From NCBI GenBank assembly GCA_022822085.1, contig JAJECK010000130.1:60385-124384 (forward strand): a stretch of 64,000 nucleotides of DNA, in the 5' to 3' direction. The position numbers were made by a program, and so were the translations under genes. The stretch comes from Candidatus Poribacteria bacterium (GTDB lineage: Bacteria > Poribacteria > WGA-4E > WGA-3G). Of the stretch, positions 44,928-53,110 are shown in pieces. A model generated the notes under the pieces. It did not search any database. It worked only from the letters and a program-made list of their open reading frames with translations, and was not told the origin of the DNA. The stretch's first letter is position 1, and the number at the start of each line of letters is the position of its first letter.

Positions 44928-45437
44928 ATGAATGAACCTGTCAAGGTCGCAGATGAATTAAAATATCTTGATGCAGGCACGCTTAGCATAAATCGGAACG
45001 CATTTGCGGAACTTGTCGTACAACTCTCTGATGGGACAACTTACACCAAGGTTCAACCTGTGCGAAGTTTTCCTGTAACTGAAATGACACGATATATCGC
45101 CTTATTAGATGAAGAAGGCAACGAAATCGGTATCGTTGAAGATGTGAATAAACTTACCTCATCGTCCCGTGATATTCTGATAGAAGAGTTACAAAAACGG
45201 TATTTTATGCCGAAAATTACCAAAATCAATGCAATGGCTGGACAATTTGGCGTAACGACATGGAGTGTCGAAACAACACAAGGCGATGTGGAGTTCGGAA
45301 TCCGTACGCGATATGACATTGTTACCCTTGAAAATGGTCGTGTCCTTATCAAAGATGCTGATGGAAATAGATACGAAATTGAGAACTATAACAAATTAGA
45401 CCCAAAAAGTTATGCTTTGCTTCAGACTCAGTTGTAA
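44928..45437 (+). CDS. DUF1854 family protein
   Basis: 169 residues from ATG 44928 (GGGACGGGAG upstream; an earlier frame start would overlap the ABC gene). Core pattern RSFPVTEMTRYIALLDEEGNE, EELQKRYFMPKITKI, TWSVETTQGDVEF and VLIKDADGNRYEI fits DUF1854. It lies 26 bases after the ABC exporter gene. The family's biochemical role is unproven; the fixed neighbourhood suggests that it works with the exporter, perhaps at the cytosolic face. No cyanophycin synthetase or cyanophycinase is in the window. Confidence 0.75.
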   Translation: MNEPVKVADELKYLDAGTLSINRNAFAELVVQLSDGTTYTKVQPVRSFPVTEMTRYIALLDEEGNEIGIVEDVNKLTSSSRDILIEELQKRYFMPKITKINAMAGQFGVTTWSVETTQGDVEFGIRTRYDIVTLENGRVLIKDADGNRYEIENYNKLDPKSYALLQTQL

Positions 45438-45463
45438 TAAAAATGGTTATAAGGAGAACAAAT

Positions 45464-46588
45464 TTGGAAAATATAACAATAGATGTGATTGAATGGGGAC
45501 GTTTGACAGGAGAACGACCGCGTAAAGCTGGATGCAACTCGCGACTCGGAGAACACGGTTTGCATGTGCGTCCTGCATTTGCAAGACTCACTACATCTCA
45601 CGGTGTCTGTGGTATAGGTGTTTCATCTATATCTCGTGAAAAAGCAGAGGCTATCATTGGTTTCAAACTTTCCGATGCATTTGACAGCGAAAACGGTGTC
45701 AAAGAAGAATATCAATTCATGGAGTATCCGTTGTGGGATTTAGTCGGTCAGTTGGAGCAAAAACCGGTCTATGCAATGTTGTCTGGCGAAAATGGAGACT
45801 TCAAAGCACCTTGTTATGATACATCTCTTTATATTGACGACCTCCACATTGATGACAATGCTGAGGCTGCCGCACTGATTGCTTCTGAAGCACTTGAAGG
45901 TAAGGCGCGTGGACATAATGCCTATAAGATTAAGGTTGGACGTGGTGCAATGCACATGCCACTTGAAAAAGGTACGCAACGTGATATTGATGTTATCAAA
46001 GCCGTGCGGGATGCAGTTGGACCTGATGCCGCTATCCTTATTGATGCAAACAACGGGTATAATCTCAACATTACAAAACAGGTGTTGGGTGGTGCTGCAG
46101 ATGCAAACGTCTATTGGATGGAAGAAGCGTTCCACGAGGATGCGCGTGTCTACGGTTTATTGAAGGAATGGCTCAATGCAGAAGGCATAAAAACCAAAAT
46201 CGCTGATGGTGAAGGTGGGGCTTCACCGCATCTCGTAAATTGGGCAAAAAATGGACTTATAGACATTGTGCAATATGACATATTCCACCCCGGTTTCACA
46301 AGGTGGCTTGAATTGGGACCTGAATTAGATGCGGTAAATGTCGGTACTGCACCACATCACTATGGAGGATACTACGGTAACTTCGTTACAGGGCACCTCG
46401 CTGCGAAGATTGAAAAATTTGAGTTTGTTGAATGGGATCACGCTACGACCCCTGGTATAGACGATTCAAATTATTCTATCTCCAACGGCTTTGTCAATAT
46501 ACCTAATCTACCTGGTTTCGGGTTGAATATTGAAGAAGAACCGTATCAAAATGCAGTTAAAGAAAACGGGTTTGTTGTTACTAAGTAA
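45464..46588 (+). CDS. Enolase-superfamily (mandelate racemase-like) dehydratase/racemase
   Basis: 374 residues. The TTG at 45464 is preferred because AAGGAG sits 8 bases before it; the ATG at 45443 would place that site inside the gene. Visible motifs: KIKVGRG (Lys base region), metal ligands in LIDANNGYN, YWMEEAF and IADGEGG, and TAPHHYGGYYG near the end with a His-rich loop. These acid-sugar enzymes abstract the proton alpha to a carboxylate. Substrate cannot be told. It is followed after 24 bases by a PhyH gene with its own good ribosome site; the two form a likely operon. Confidence 0.83.
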   Translation: MENITIDVIEWGRLTGERPRKAGCNSRLGEHGLHVRPAFARLTTSHGVCGIGVSSISREKAEAIIGFKLSDAFDSENGVKEEYQFMEYPLWDLVGQLEQKPVYAMLSGENGDFKAPCYDTSLYIDDLHIDDNAEAAALIASEALEGKARGHNAYKIKVGRGAMHMPLEKGTQRDIDVIKAVRDAVGPDAAILIDANNGYNLNITKQVLGGAADANVYWMEEAFHEDARVYGLLKEWLNAEGIKTKIADGEGGASPHLVNWAKNGLIDIVQYDIFHPGFTRWLELGPELDAVNVGTAPHHYGGYYGNFVTGHLAAKIEKFEFVEWDHATTPGIDDSNYSISNGFVNIPNLPGFGLNIEEEPYQNAVKENGFVVTK

Positions 46589-46612
46589 GTAAGAACAAAG
46601 GAGGATATATCT

Positions 46613-47350
46613 ATGGCATATTTAACAGACGCAGATAAAGAATTTTTTAAAGAGAACGGCTATCTGGTTGTGCGTGGCGCGCTTGATCAGCATGAAGTAG
46701 ATGCTGCTCTTGATAAAGTATGGGAGTCATTAGACGAAGATAGAAATGATCCTGAATCCTGGATAAAGAAAGGATATCGCACTGCACCTATTGGCGGTGA
46801 AGCTGTCATCAAGGGAACAATCTACGGAAATAAGGTGTTCGCTATGGCAGAAGAGATGGTCGGTGAAGGCAAATTGCATCCTGATGGTGGTGCCGGTCCT
46901 CACATCAATTTTCCTGATCCTGACAGAGAATTTCGCGAACCACTTGGACACCTTGACGGATATCATACCCCGACAAACGGTGTTCCTAAAGGTGTTGTTG
47001 GGTCATTTACACTCGGGGCATCTGTATATTTGGATACTGTTGAAAAACATGGTGGTGGATTTACGATTTGGCCTGGAAGTCATCGTATCTGGGCAGAATA
47101 CTTCAGACATCACGATTTAGATAGTCTACCTGGTGGCGTTGCTCCGTTTGATTTGGGACCCAGTTATGAATTCACAGGTGAAGGTGGGGATGTGTGTTTC
47201 TGGCATCATCAAATGAGCCACACTGCTGGACCAAACTGTGGACGGAATGTCCGAATCGCTCTTATCGGTAGATACCGTAGAAAAGACCTTGATGAGATAA
47301 AGTTTGATACCCCTGAAGATATGTGGAAATATTGGGATGGATTGTCGTAG
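46613..47350 (+). CDS. Phytanoyl-CoA dioxygenase (PhyH) family protein
   Basis: 245 residues. FKENGYLVVRGALDQHEVD at the start; the iron site is GHLDGYH (about 105-110, His-x-Asp) with a distal His in WHHQMSHTAGPNCGRNVRIAL and Arg for 2-oxoglutarate. GGGFTIWPGSHR is typical. AAAGGAGG precedes ATG. Ends just before a strong terminator. Substrate unknown; pairing with an acid-sugar-type enzyme suggests catabolism of a small organic acid, which is only a guess. Confidence 0.87.
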   Translation: MAYLTDADKEFFKENGYLVVRGALDQHEVDAALDKVWESLDEDRNDPESWIKKGYRTAPIGGEAVIKGTIYGNKVFAMAEEMVGEGKLHPDGGAGPHINFPDPDREFREPLGHLDGYHTPTNGVPKGVVGSFTLGASVYLDTVEKHGGGFTIWPGSHRIWAEYFRHHDLDSLPGGVAPFDLGPSYEFTGEGGDVCFWHHQMSHTAGPNCGRNVRIALIGRYRRKDLDEIKFDTPEDMWKYWDGLS

Positions 47351-47390
47351 GATTATATAGTTCTGATACAAACACCGACAAAACATTGTA

Positions 47391-47418
47391 TGGCGGAGTT
47401 ACAAAACTCCGCCATTTT
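47391..47418 (+). terminator. Rho-independent terminator
   Basis: TGGCGGAGTT, 4-base loop, AACTCCGCCA forms a perfect 10-bp G+C-rich stem followed by TTTTGCTT. It closes the enolase-family/PhyH operon. Confidence 0.85.
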
Positions 47419-47420
47419 GC

Positions 47421-47449
47421 TTGACAACATCCTAAAACCATAGTAACAT
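47421..47449 (+). promoter_or_regulatory. Sigma-70-type promoter
   Basis: TTGACA (47421-47426), 17-base spacer, TAACAT (47444-47449). It immediately follows the terminator and precedes the GTG start of the methyltransferase gene by 27 bases. Confidence 0.65.
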
Positions 47450-47476
47450 AAATCAACTCATCAAAGGGACTAAATC

Positions 47477-48346
47477 GTGGATAAATCTTTAGATCAATTC
47501 TATACAAAACCTGAAATTGCTGCTGCATGTTGGGGATACTTTACAGACATACTTCCATCCCTAAATTGCTCTATGAGTGATATGTTTTTTGTGGAACCTT
47601 CTGCAGGTACAGGAACATTTTACAACCTTCTACCACATCATAGCCGACTGGGTATAGATATCAATCCAAAATGTGTAGATATACTCTCCCAAGACTTTTT
47701 TACATTAACCGAACTTTCTAATGATCCAAATCAAACAGTTATTATCGGAAATCCGCCATTCGGAAAACGTGGCAAGATGGCGGTTGCTTTCTTCAATCAC
47801 GCTGCACATTTAGCAGATATAGTCGCATTCATAGTCCCCGTGAATTTCAGAAAATATATCGTCCATAAGCAGCTTGATGAAAGTATGCGATTTATCTCCA
47901 AATTGGAACTTCCGAGAGATGCTTTCTACCTTGAATCAGGCAATTCCTATTCCGTAAATACAGAATTTCAGATATGGACTCGTTTGGCAAGTGAACATCA
48001 AGACATGCGACAATATACATCTTTACCTATTAGACATAAAGATTTTCAGCTATGGCAGTATAACAACACAGTTGCCGCCCGGAAAGTGTTTCAGAATGAT
48101 TTTGATTTCGCTGTTCCCTGCCAAGGTTGGCAAGATTATTCCCGAAAAGAGATTGATGAAAGGAGATGTGAACGAAATAAACAGTGGATCCTGATAAAAG
48201 CCAACAATACTAAAATTCTATCTCGCCTGCAAAGTATTGACTTTGGTAATTTAGCTAAAGCATGCGGTACTGCTGTTCCAGGTTTTCGGAAAGGTGATCT
48301 TGTGAAAGAATATTCAGACAATTTTGAAAGTCAATCGCAACGGTAG
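47477..48346 (+). CDS. N6-adenine-type DNA methyltransferase, orphan
   Basis: 289 residues; GTG start with AAAGGGAC 7 bases upstream. SAM-binding motif FFVEPSAGTGTFYNLL (about 36-51) precedes catalytic IIGNPPFGKRG (about 91-101), the NPPF form of the (N/D)PP(Y/F) motif of exocyclic amino methyltransferases. A probable target-recognition part follows. No restriction enzyme gene is next to it, so it looks like a solitary regulatory or phage-derived methylase; methylation of RNA or protein is a less likely alternative. It overlaps the next gene by 23 bases. Confidence 0.78.
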   Translation: MDKSLDQFYTKPEIAAACWGYFTDILPSLNCSMSDMFFVEPSAGTGTFYNLLPHHSRLGIDINPKCVDILSQDFFTLTELSNDPNQTVIIGNPPFGKRGKMAVAFFNHAAHLADIVAFIVPVNFRKYIVHKQLDESMRFISKLELPRDAFYLESGNSYSVNTEFQIWTRLASEHQDMRQYTSLPIRHKDFQLWQYNNTVAARKVFQNDFDFAVPCQGWQDYSRKEIDERRCERNKQWILIKANNTKILSRLQSIDFGNLAKACGTAVPGFRKGDLVKEYSDNFESQSQR

Positions 48347-49355
48347 GGTGATTTTGAACAAGACGCAGTTTCAGAGGATTGCAAAATATGTCATACCGAC
48401 TGTATTAGCAGTTATAATCTCATATTTCCTACTAAAAGAGATTGATTTAAGAGAAATACCCGAAACGCTCAGCAGGTTGTCCTTCCATGCAATTTTTATC
48501 GGATTTGCGAGTTATTGTCTACTTGTTATAGCAAAAACGCTTCGTTTTAGAACCTTACTGGGGTTGAAGTCCAGCGTGTCCCAGATTTTTCCTATTTTGG
48601 CGATGCACACATTTTGGGGTAATATCCTCCCGATGCGGACAGGAGACATATCTTATGTATATTTGATGCAAAAAAGGCAGAAAGTAAAGGCAACACAAGG
48701 AATTGCATCCCTGATGATGGCAAGTCTTATTGACTTAGTGTTGTTAATAGCGTTGATGATCTTCACTGCTTCGCTGCTTCTGCCAAAATTAAGTGGACAA
48801 TTTACTTGGACAGTACTTTTCCTTGTCCCATTACTGATTGGCACGGTATTATTGATCGTAATGATTATGGCGTGCGTTGCACCAAACTTCTGCACATCTG
48901 TGGCGATGAAATGTGCAAATCCGCTGTTGCGATTAGACAAATCAGCAATCACATGGATTGTCAGGAAATTATTAGACATACTTAACCAGATAACAGCGTT
49001 CAGATTAAATCTACAATTTTTGAAAGTGTGGGGTTATTCACTTTTATGTCTTACAATCCGTTTCGGTTTTCAGTGCTATCTCGTTTCAGAAATGGGAGTC
49101 GGTATACCTATAATTGAAGTGCTCTTTGCACTTGCATTTACGAACGGTGTCAATCTATTGCCTATTCAGACAGTGGGTAACTTTGGAACAACAGAATTTC
49201 CGTTTGCTACGTTCCTAAACTATTTTGGCACTTCAATGGCAGTAGCTACTGTTACGGGATTTAGTTTGCATATCCTAATTCTCCTTTATTGTCTACCATT
49301 AGGAGTTTATGGATATTTAGCGAAGTCTAAGGAGAAAAAACATGAGAATAATTGA
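48324..49355 (+). CDS. Flippase-like membrane protein (LPG_synthase_TM / UPF0104)
   Basis: 343 residues with seven to eight hydrophobic helices and family landmarks SYFLLKEIDLREIPETL, WGNILPMRTGDISYVYLM, GVNLLPIQTVGNFGTTEF. It belongs to the membrane part of lysylphosphatidylglycerol synthase-like proteins, many of which are lipid or glycolipid transporters. Start is uncertain: TTG 48324 as given, or GTG 48348 / TTG 48354 with GGTAGG upstream. It overlaps both neighbours, so translation is probably coupled. Confidence 0.8.
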   Translation: MKVNRNGRVILNKTQFQRIAKYVIPTVLAVIISYFLLKEIDLREIPETLSRLSFHAIFIGFASYCLLVIAKTLRFRTLLGLKSSVSQIFPILAMHTFWGNILPMRTGDISYVYLMQKRQKVKATQGIASLMMASLIDLVLLIALMIFTASLLLPKLSGQFTWTVLFLVPLLIGTVLLIVMIMACVAPNFCTSVAMKCANPLLRLDKSAITWIVRKLLDILNQITAFRLNLQFLKVWGYSLLCLTIRFGFQCYLVSEMGVGIPIIEVLFALAFTNGVNLLPIQTVGNFGTTEFPFATFLNYFGTSMAVATVTGFSLHILILLYCLPLGVYGYLAKSKEKKHENN

Positions 49356-50154
49356 CCCGCATGTTCACGTATGGAAAAACGATCCACAATTTCCGTGGGC
49401 ACGTGAGAGAAATCATCCATCAGAAGATGCAACACCTGAAATATTGTTGGAACTAATGGAGGCAAACGGTGTGGAAAAAACTGTGCTTGTTCAAGTCATT
49501 CATTATCTCTGGGATAATAGTTATGCTGCTGACGCGATGAAAAGATACCCAGACAAATTCATGGGGGTGTGCCGAATAAATCCTGAAGATTCAGATGCAC
49601 CTGATCATCTAAGCCACTGGACAGAAGCGCACGGTTTTCACGGTGTTCGTTTGAGTCCCGCTGTTGGTGCAGATGGAGATTGGTTTAAAGGGCCACTAAT
49701 GCCACCTATCTTTAGCCGTGCAGAGACACTCGGTGTACCGATGCTGATTCTAACAAGAGCGGAAAGGTTGGTTGACTTGGGGCCGCTATTAGAACAGCAT
49801 CCCGATCTGGATGTTGTGATTGACCACATGGCAGACTGTTCACCAGATGAACCTGAGAAACTGCAATTGTTATTAGATTTAGCAAGATATCCGCGTGTCT
49901 ATGTAAAGATCAGTCATACATGGTCTATATCTAAAACAAGTTATCCTTGGGCAGATACACATGATCAGGTCAAAAGAGTATATCAGGAATTTGGTGCTGA
50001 TCGAATTATGTGGGGAACAGATTGGCCTGTCTGTTTAAGCCGTGCAACATACCCACAAACATTGTCGGTTGTCCGGGATGAAATGGATTTCTTCTCAAAA
50101 GATGATTTGGAATGGGTTTTAGGAAAAACAGCATTGAGACTCTGGCAATCTTAG
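49342..50154 (+). CDS. Amidohydrolase 2 family metal-dependent hydrolase
   Basis: 270 residues. TIM-barrel hydrolase with an N-terminal metal motif DPHVHVWK (5-12), HGVRLSPA, VIDHMAD and C-terminal GTDWPV (about 238-243). This COG3618-type group includes lactonases (such as L-fuconolactonase) and decarboxylases. It overlaps the flippase-like gene by 14 bases. A sugar-lactone substrate is plausible but not shown. Confidence 0.85.
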   Translation: MRIIDPHVHVWKNDPQFPWARERNHPSEDATPEILLELMEANGVEKTVLVQVIHYLWDNSYAADAMKRYPDKFMGVCRINPEDSDAPDHLSHWTEAHGFHGVRLSPAVGADGDWFKGPLMPPIFSRAETLGVPMLILTRAERLVDLGPLLEQHPDLDVVIDHMADCSPDEPEKLQLLLDLARYPRVYVKISHTWSISKTSYPWADTHDQVKRVYQEFGADRIMWGTDWPVCLSRATYPQTLSVVRDEMDFFSKDDLEWVLGKTALRLWQS

Positions 50155-50179
50155 TCATATAATCACATTCCATTTTATA

Positions 50180-50209
50180 TTGACATGAATGAAATTAAAA
50201 TGTTACTAT
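50180..50209 (+). promoter_or_regulatory. Sigma-70-type promoter
   Basis: TTGACA (50180-50185), 18-base spacer, TACTAT (50204-50209). It is about 60 bases ahead of ATG 50271. A working promoter here supports the view that the TGA-containing gene is expressed. Confidence 0.6.
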
Positions 50210-50270
50210 TTATTCATAATTGTTAAAGAAACAAGTCCTGAAAATACACACAATTCAAGAGGAGTAATAA

Positions 50271-51326
50271 ATGAAACATCTACTTTTGATGATTCTGGCA
50301 ATTCAGTTCATTTTTCTTCCAATCGGTTTCGCCCAAGAAAGCTGAGGCGCGTGAAGTAATCCCCCTATCCCTCAGGGAGGTGGAAGTGAAGTTAGTTTAA
50401 CTTCAGAAAATAAGAAATTTCAGATTAGTGTTGGTACACGCAGGTTCAACGCCGAGGGCGGACACCTCGAATTTAACGGATTGACACAGGTTGGTAGACC
50501 GCCTGAACCTGTAGCAGAACACAGACATGAGGTCAAATTGAACGTGGTCCGGTTTGATATAGGGTTTAAATATCAGATAAACTCACATTTTCAGTTGGAT
50601 GCGCTGTTGCCTTATGAAATCAAAGATCAAGATGCCAATATTGGTGGACTTGATAAGATTGAAGATTCAGAAACGAGAGATAAGATCTTATTATATCAAG
50701 AAATACATCATCGAGACGAAACATACGTCGGTTTTTCTGATATGGATCTATTATTCGGCTATCATAGACATACAACATTTCTGAATAATGATATGCTTTT
50801 TGTAAAAGTCGGCACGACAATTCCGTTGGGTAAGATTGAAGATAATCCGTGGACACTCGGTGACAAAGGAATGGAACATCTTCATATCCAATTCGGAACA
50901 GGCACTTTTAATCCAATTGCGGACCTGAATTATAGCTTTCCTGTTTATGGTGGATTGAGAGCAAAGGCAAGTGTTCGTGGTAAATATCCTTTCTATGAAA
51001 ACAACAAAGAATATCTTGGTTCAAAAGATATTACCTACACTGCCGGTTTGGATTATAGAGCAACCGATTGGCTTTCTTTTCACACAAACTATCTTGGATT
51101 ATATCAATCCTACGCGCATTGGGCAGGAGAAATAGATATCAATACGGGGCTGCGGTTTAGTGTGGTATCATTCGGAACATCTATAGCCACACCATACAAT
51201 GTTCCTCTATCTGTAACGTTTATGCTGCCTATTCAACAGGAAACGCTTTATGATGATTCAGCACAAGGCAACGATGCATTCAAGTTGGGATCGTTAGTGT
51301 CCGTTAGGGCATTGTATTCATTTTGA
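50271..51326 (+). CDS. Outer-membrane beta-barrel-like protein with two in-frame TGA (candidate UxxU selenoprotein)
   Basis: ATG 50271 has a good ribosome site (GGAG, 6 bases) and encodes a signal peptide MKHLLLMILAIQFIFLPIGFAQ. The codons after FAQES are TGA-GGC-GCG-TGA (50343-50354); the same frame then runs without another stop to 51326 (SNPPIPQGGGSEVSL..., a barrel-like protein with alternating strands and a C-terminal RALYSF). Read as selenocysteine the mature N-terminus would be QESUGAUSNPP, with a UxxU in place of the CxxC redox pair. Total about 351 residues. TTG 50481 is the first possible restart but would lack a signal peptide. Alternatives: two nonsense mutations, or a sequencing error. 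No selenocysteine machinery is in the window. Confidence 0.55.
50361..50383 (+). promoter_or_regulatory. Hairpin just downstream of the two TGA codons (possible SECIS)
   Basis: CCCCCTATCCCTCAGGGAGG with TGG folds into a stem (CCC/GGG, T-A, CC/GG, outer CC/GG) with a bulge that includes a U and a 3-base loop UCA. It starts 15 bases after the first TGA and 6 after the second. Bacterial SECIS elements lie in this area, but the loop lacks the G and U usually contacted by SelB, so the match is partial. Confidence 0.3.
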
Positions 51327-51631
51327 ATAGTATTCTGGTATTTCATGTGCTGCAAAAATGGTCCGTCGTAATTCCGCATCAAAAAGTTCATAGACAGGGG
51401 GTTGCCTCTTAATTCTTCGCTTTCGTTCAGAATGATTCCAACCCCCTCTCTTCTTTGTCCTAAAAAATGTCGGCGTACCACGCCAATGAGTCCTACGCCT
51501 CCTTCAGCGTTAGCAAACGCTACGATCTCGTCTGCAAGGTTGCTTCTGCGCGGCAACTCTCTTCCGAATTCAATCGTTGCATCTTCGCCAAGTTGGACTT
51601 TTTCTATGAGTTCGGCTAAAGTATTGATCAC
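51248..51631 (-). pseudogene. AlbA_2/Schlafen-type ATP-binding protein remnant
   Basis: The N-terminal 55 residues (TLAELIEKVQLGEDATIEFG...LADEIVAFANAEGGVGLIGVV) match the start of AlbA_2 (divergent AAA-4) proteins. The text then jumps to REGVGIILNESEELRGN, a segment normally found some 250 residues later in RecG-like relatives. So a large internal deletion has fused the two ends. The last part (below about 51340) runs antisense over the barrel gene and is not homologous. The frame also extends upstream of the GTG without a supported start. Non-functional. Confidence 0.6.
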
Positions 51632-51666
51632 AAAATTTTTGTCATGTGATTGCAGTAGTAGAAATC

Positions 51667-51903
51667 CTATGATAACTCTTTCAATCTTACTATCAGGTAT
51701 AAACCAGAGACAATGAATAGTGTACCTGTTAAGAGATAACAGAATCCTTCAATTTCATTGGAATAGTTAACAACTCGATTTACAGATGTGCCTAAATAAT
51801 CCATTCCTGATAATATTTCTTCAGATGTTTCATAGAATGTTGCAATACTAAAAGTGATAAATATAATTCCACCAATAATCAATAATACCAATATAATTTT
51901 CAT
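51667..51903 (-). CDS. Small membrane protein, two transmembrane helices
   Basis: 78 residues: MKIILVLLIIGGIIFITFSI forms the first helix and EGFCYLLTGTLFIVSGLYLIV the second, with a soluble loop between and a short charged tail. ATG has GGAG some 14 bases upstream, which is long. No family recognised. Hydrophobic pattern and ATG support a real gene; isolation and length leave doubt. Confidence 0.5.
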   Translation of the reverse strand: MKIILVLLIIGGIIFITFSIATFYETSEEILSGMDYLGTSVNRVVNYSNEIEGFCYLLTGTLFIVSGLYLIVRLKELS

Positions 51904-52238
51904 AATGAATGTAATTTCTCCATGATGTTAATGGTAAAATAGTAATTTATAGTAAAATCCGAAAATATGTTCACATTTCAATGAACAACAATCTCCACAC
52001 CATCGCCCGCTGGCGAGGCGGGGAATGCCTAAATGGCATTCATACCGTTGATTTCTTCCTAACCTCGCTAATGTCCAGGTAATTATGGATTTTACTATAA
52101 AAGTTCATGTGTTGTTTGTATGAGCATTGTTAGGGAATAAGTACGGTTAGATGTCATTCTTGCAGTGTAAATGAGAGTGCAAATATGGAGCTTATCTATA
52201 GCATATCGACAGGAAACAACTCACGCTATTTTGATCTT
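51904..52238. other. Gene-free region with 59-bp dispersed repeat
   Basis: No gene is seen. Positions 52010-52068 (GGCGAGGCGGGGAATGCC ... CCTAACCTCGC) are nearly identical to 53383-53441, differing mainly where CATTCATACC is CATTGGTCCC. The unit contains the palindrome AATGCCTAAATGGCATT. Confidence 0.6.
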
Positions 52239-52919
52239 TCACTCCAGCGTGTCAGTCCATTCACTCAGCACCCGCGCCATCTCAACAAAAACATCCTCAT
52301 CAGATTTACGCGAACGTTTTAGGGTTTTGAATCCGTGGTCAGCGGTATCCAATAGATGTAGGGTGGCTATACCTCCAAGATTTTCACAGACCGGTTCTAA
52401 CAACTCAAGTTTAGCCAACTTGTCGCGTGTGCCAGACAGAAATAACATCGGTATGGTTACATCCGACAGGTGTTCTGCACGTTCTGTGCCTTCCTTGCCA
52501 GAGGGATGTAATGGAAATGCGAAAAACACAAGACCTTTGACATGTTCAATCGGTTCTTGTGCTGCAGACATTGAGGACATGCGTCCACTATAGGAGTGTC
52601 CACCGACGAGGATAGATAAATCGCTTGCAGCATCGTGTGCAGCAGCCGCAGCGGATTTGACTGTTTGGAGTGCGACTGCCTCGGATTCCCTCCCACCTCC
52701 GCCACGTTCCATATATGGAAACTGGTAACGGAAAGTTGCAATGTCTATATCTGCTAACCGTTCTGCAATGGTTTGTAGAGTGGAAGAACGCATATTAGTG
52801 CCCGCGCCATGCCCAAGTACTAACAGCCATTTTGCGTCTTCTGGATGGATGAGAAGTGAGGATACTTCACCTTTTTCTGGGGTTGCGATAAACTTTGATT
52901 CTATTGCTTCATAATTCAT
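52239..52919 (-). CDS. Alpha/beta hydrolase (dienelactone hydrolase / TEX30-like)
   Basis: 226 residues from ATG 52919 (AGGACG 3-8 bases upstream; an earlier in-frame ATG extends into a repeat). Motifs: LVLGHGAGTNM (oxyanion-hole region), FRYQFPYMERGG, nucleophile in GGHSYSGRMS, Asp in FLSGTRDKLA, His in DTADHGF. A complete Ser-Asp-His triad. Proteins of this KANL3/Tex30-like group are cytosolic hydrolases with unclear substrates. A MITE-like element lies 19 bases upstream of the start. Confidence 0.82.
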   Translation of the reverse strand: MNYEAIESKFIATPEKGEVSSLLIHPEDAKWLLVLGHGAGTNMRSSTLQTIAERLADIDIATFRYQFPYMERGGGGRESEAVALQTVKSAAAAAHDAASDLSILVGGHSYSGRMSSMSAAQEPIEHVKGLVFFAFPLHPSGKEGTERAEHLSDVTIPMLFLSGTRDKLAKLELLEPVCENLGGIATLHLLDTADHGFKTLKRSRKSDEDVFVEMARVLSEWTDTLE

Positions 52920-52937
52920 ATTCGTCCTACTTTTGAT

Positions 52938-53071
52938 TAGAGCGTATCTCATAAATCACTTGTAGGGGCGGGGTCTCCCCGCCCGTTTAGAAGAATCCTT
53001 TCTATATAGGGACGAGGTAACCTCGCCCGGACGATGAAGGTGTCCTATTATGATTTATGAGATATACTGTA
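52938..53071. repeat. 134-bp MITE, copy 1 (TA-flanked)
   Basis: Starts TAGAGCGTATCTCATAAATC and ends with the inverse GATTTATGAGATATACTGTA (18 of 20 inner positions match). Inner hairpins GGGGCGGGGTCTCCCCGCCC and GGGACGAGGTAACCTCGCCC. An inverted copy lies at 53947-54079. TA at both ends fits the target duplication used by IS630/Tc1-type transposases. Confidence 0.75.
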
Positions 53072-53110
53072 GTATTAGGTTCCTTATCTGGGAGTAACAA
53101 ATTTACATTT

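Noticed and set aside
50271..50480. Reassigned genetic code (TGA as Trp or Gly) as the explanation for the two TGA codons
   Set aside because: TGA ends uppS, the PLD helicase and the methyltransferase at the expected protein lengths, so it is a normal stop in this genome.
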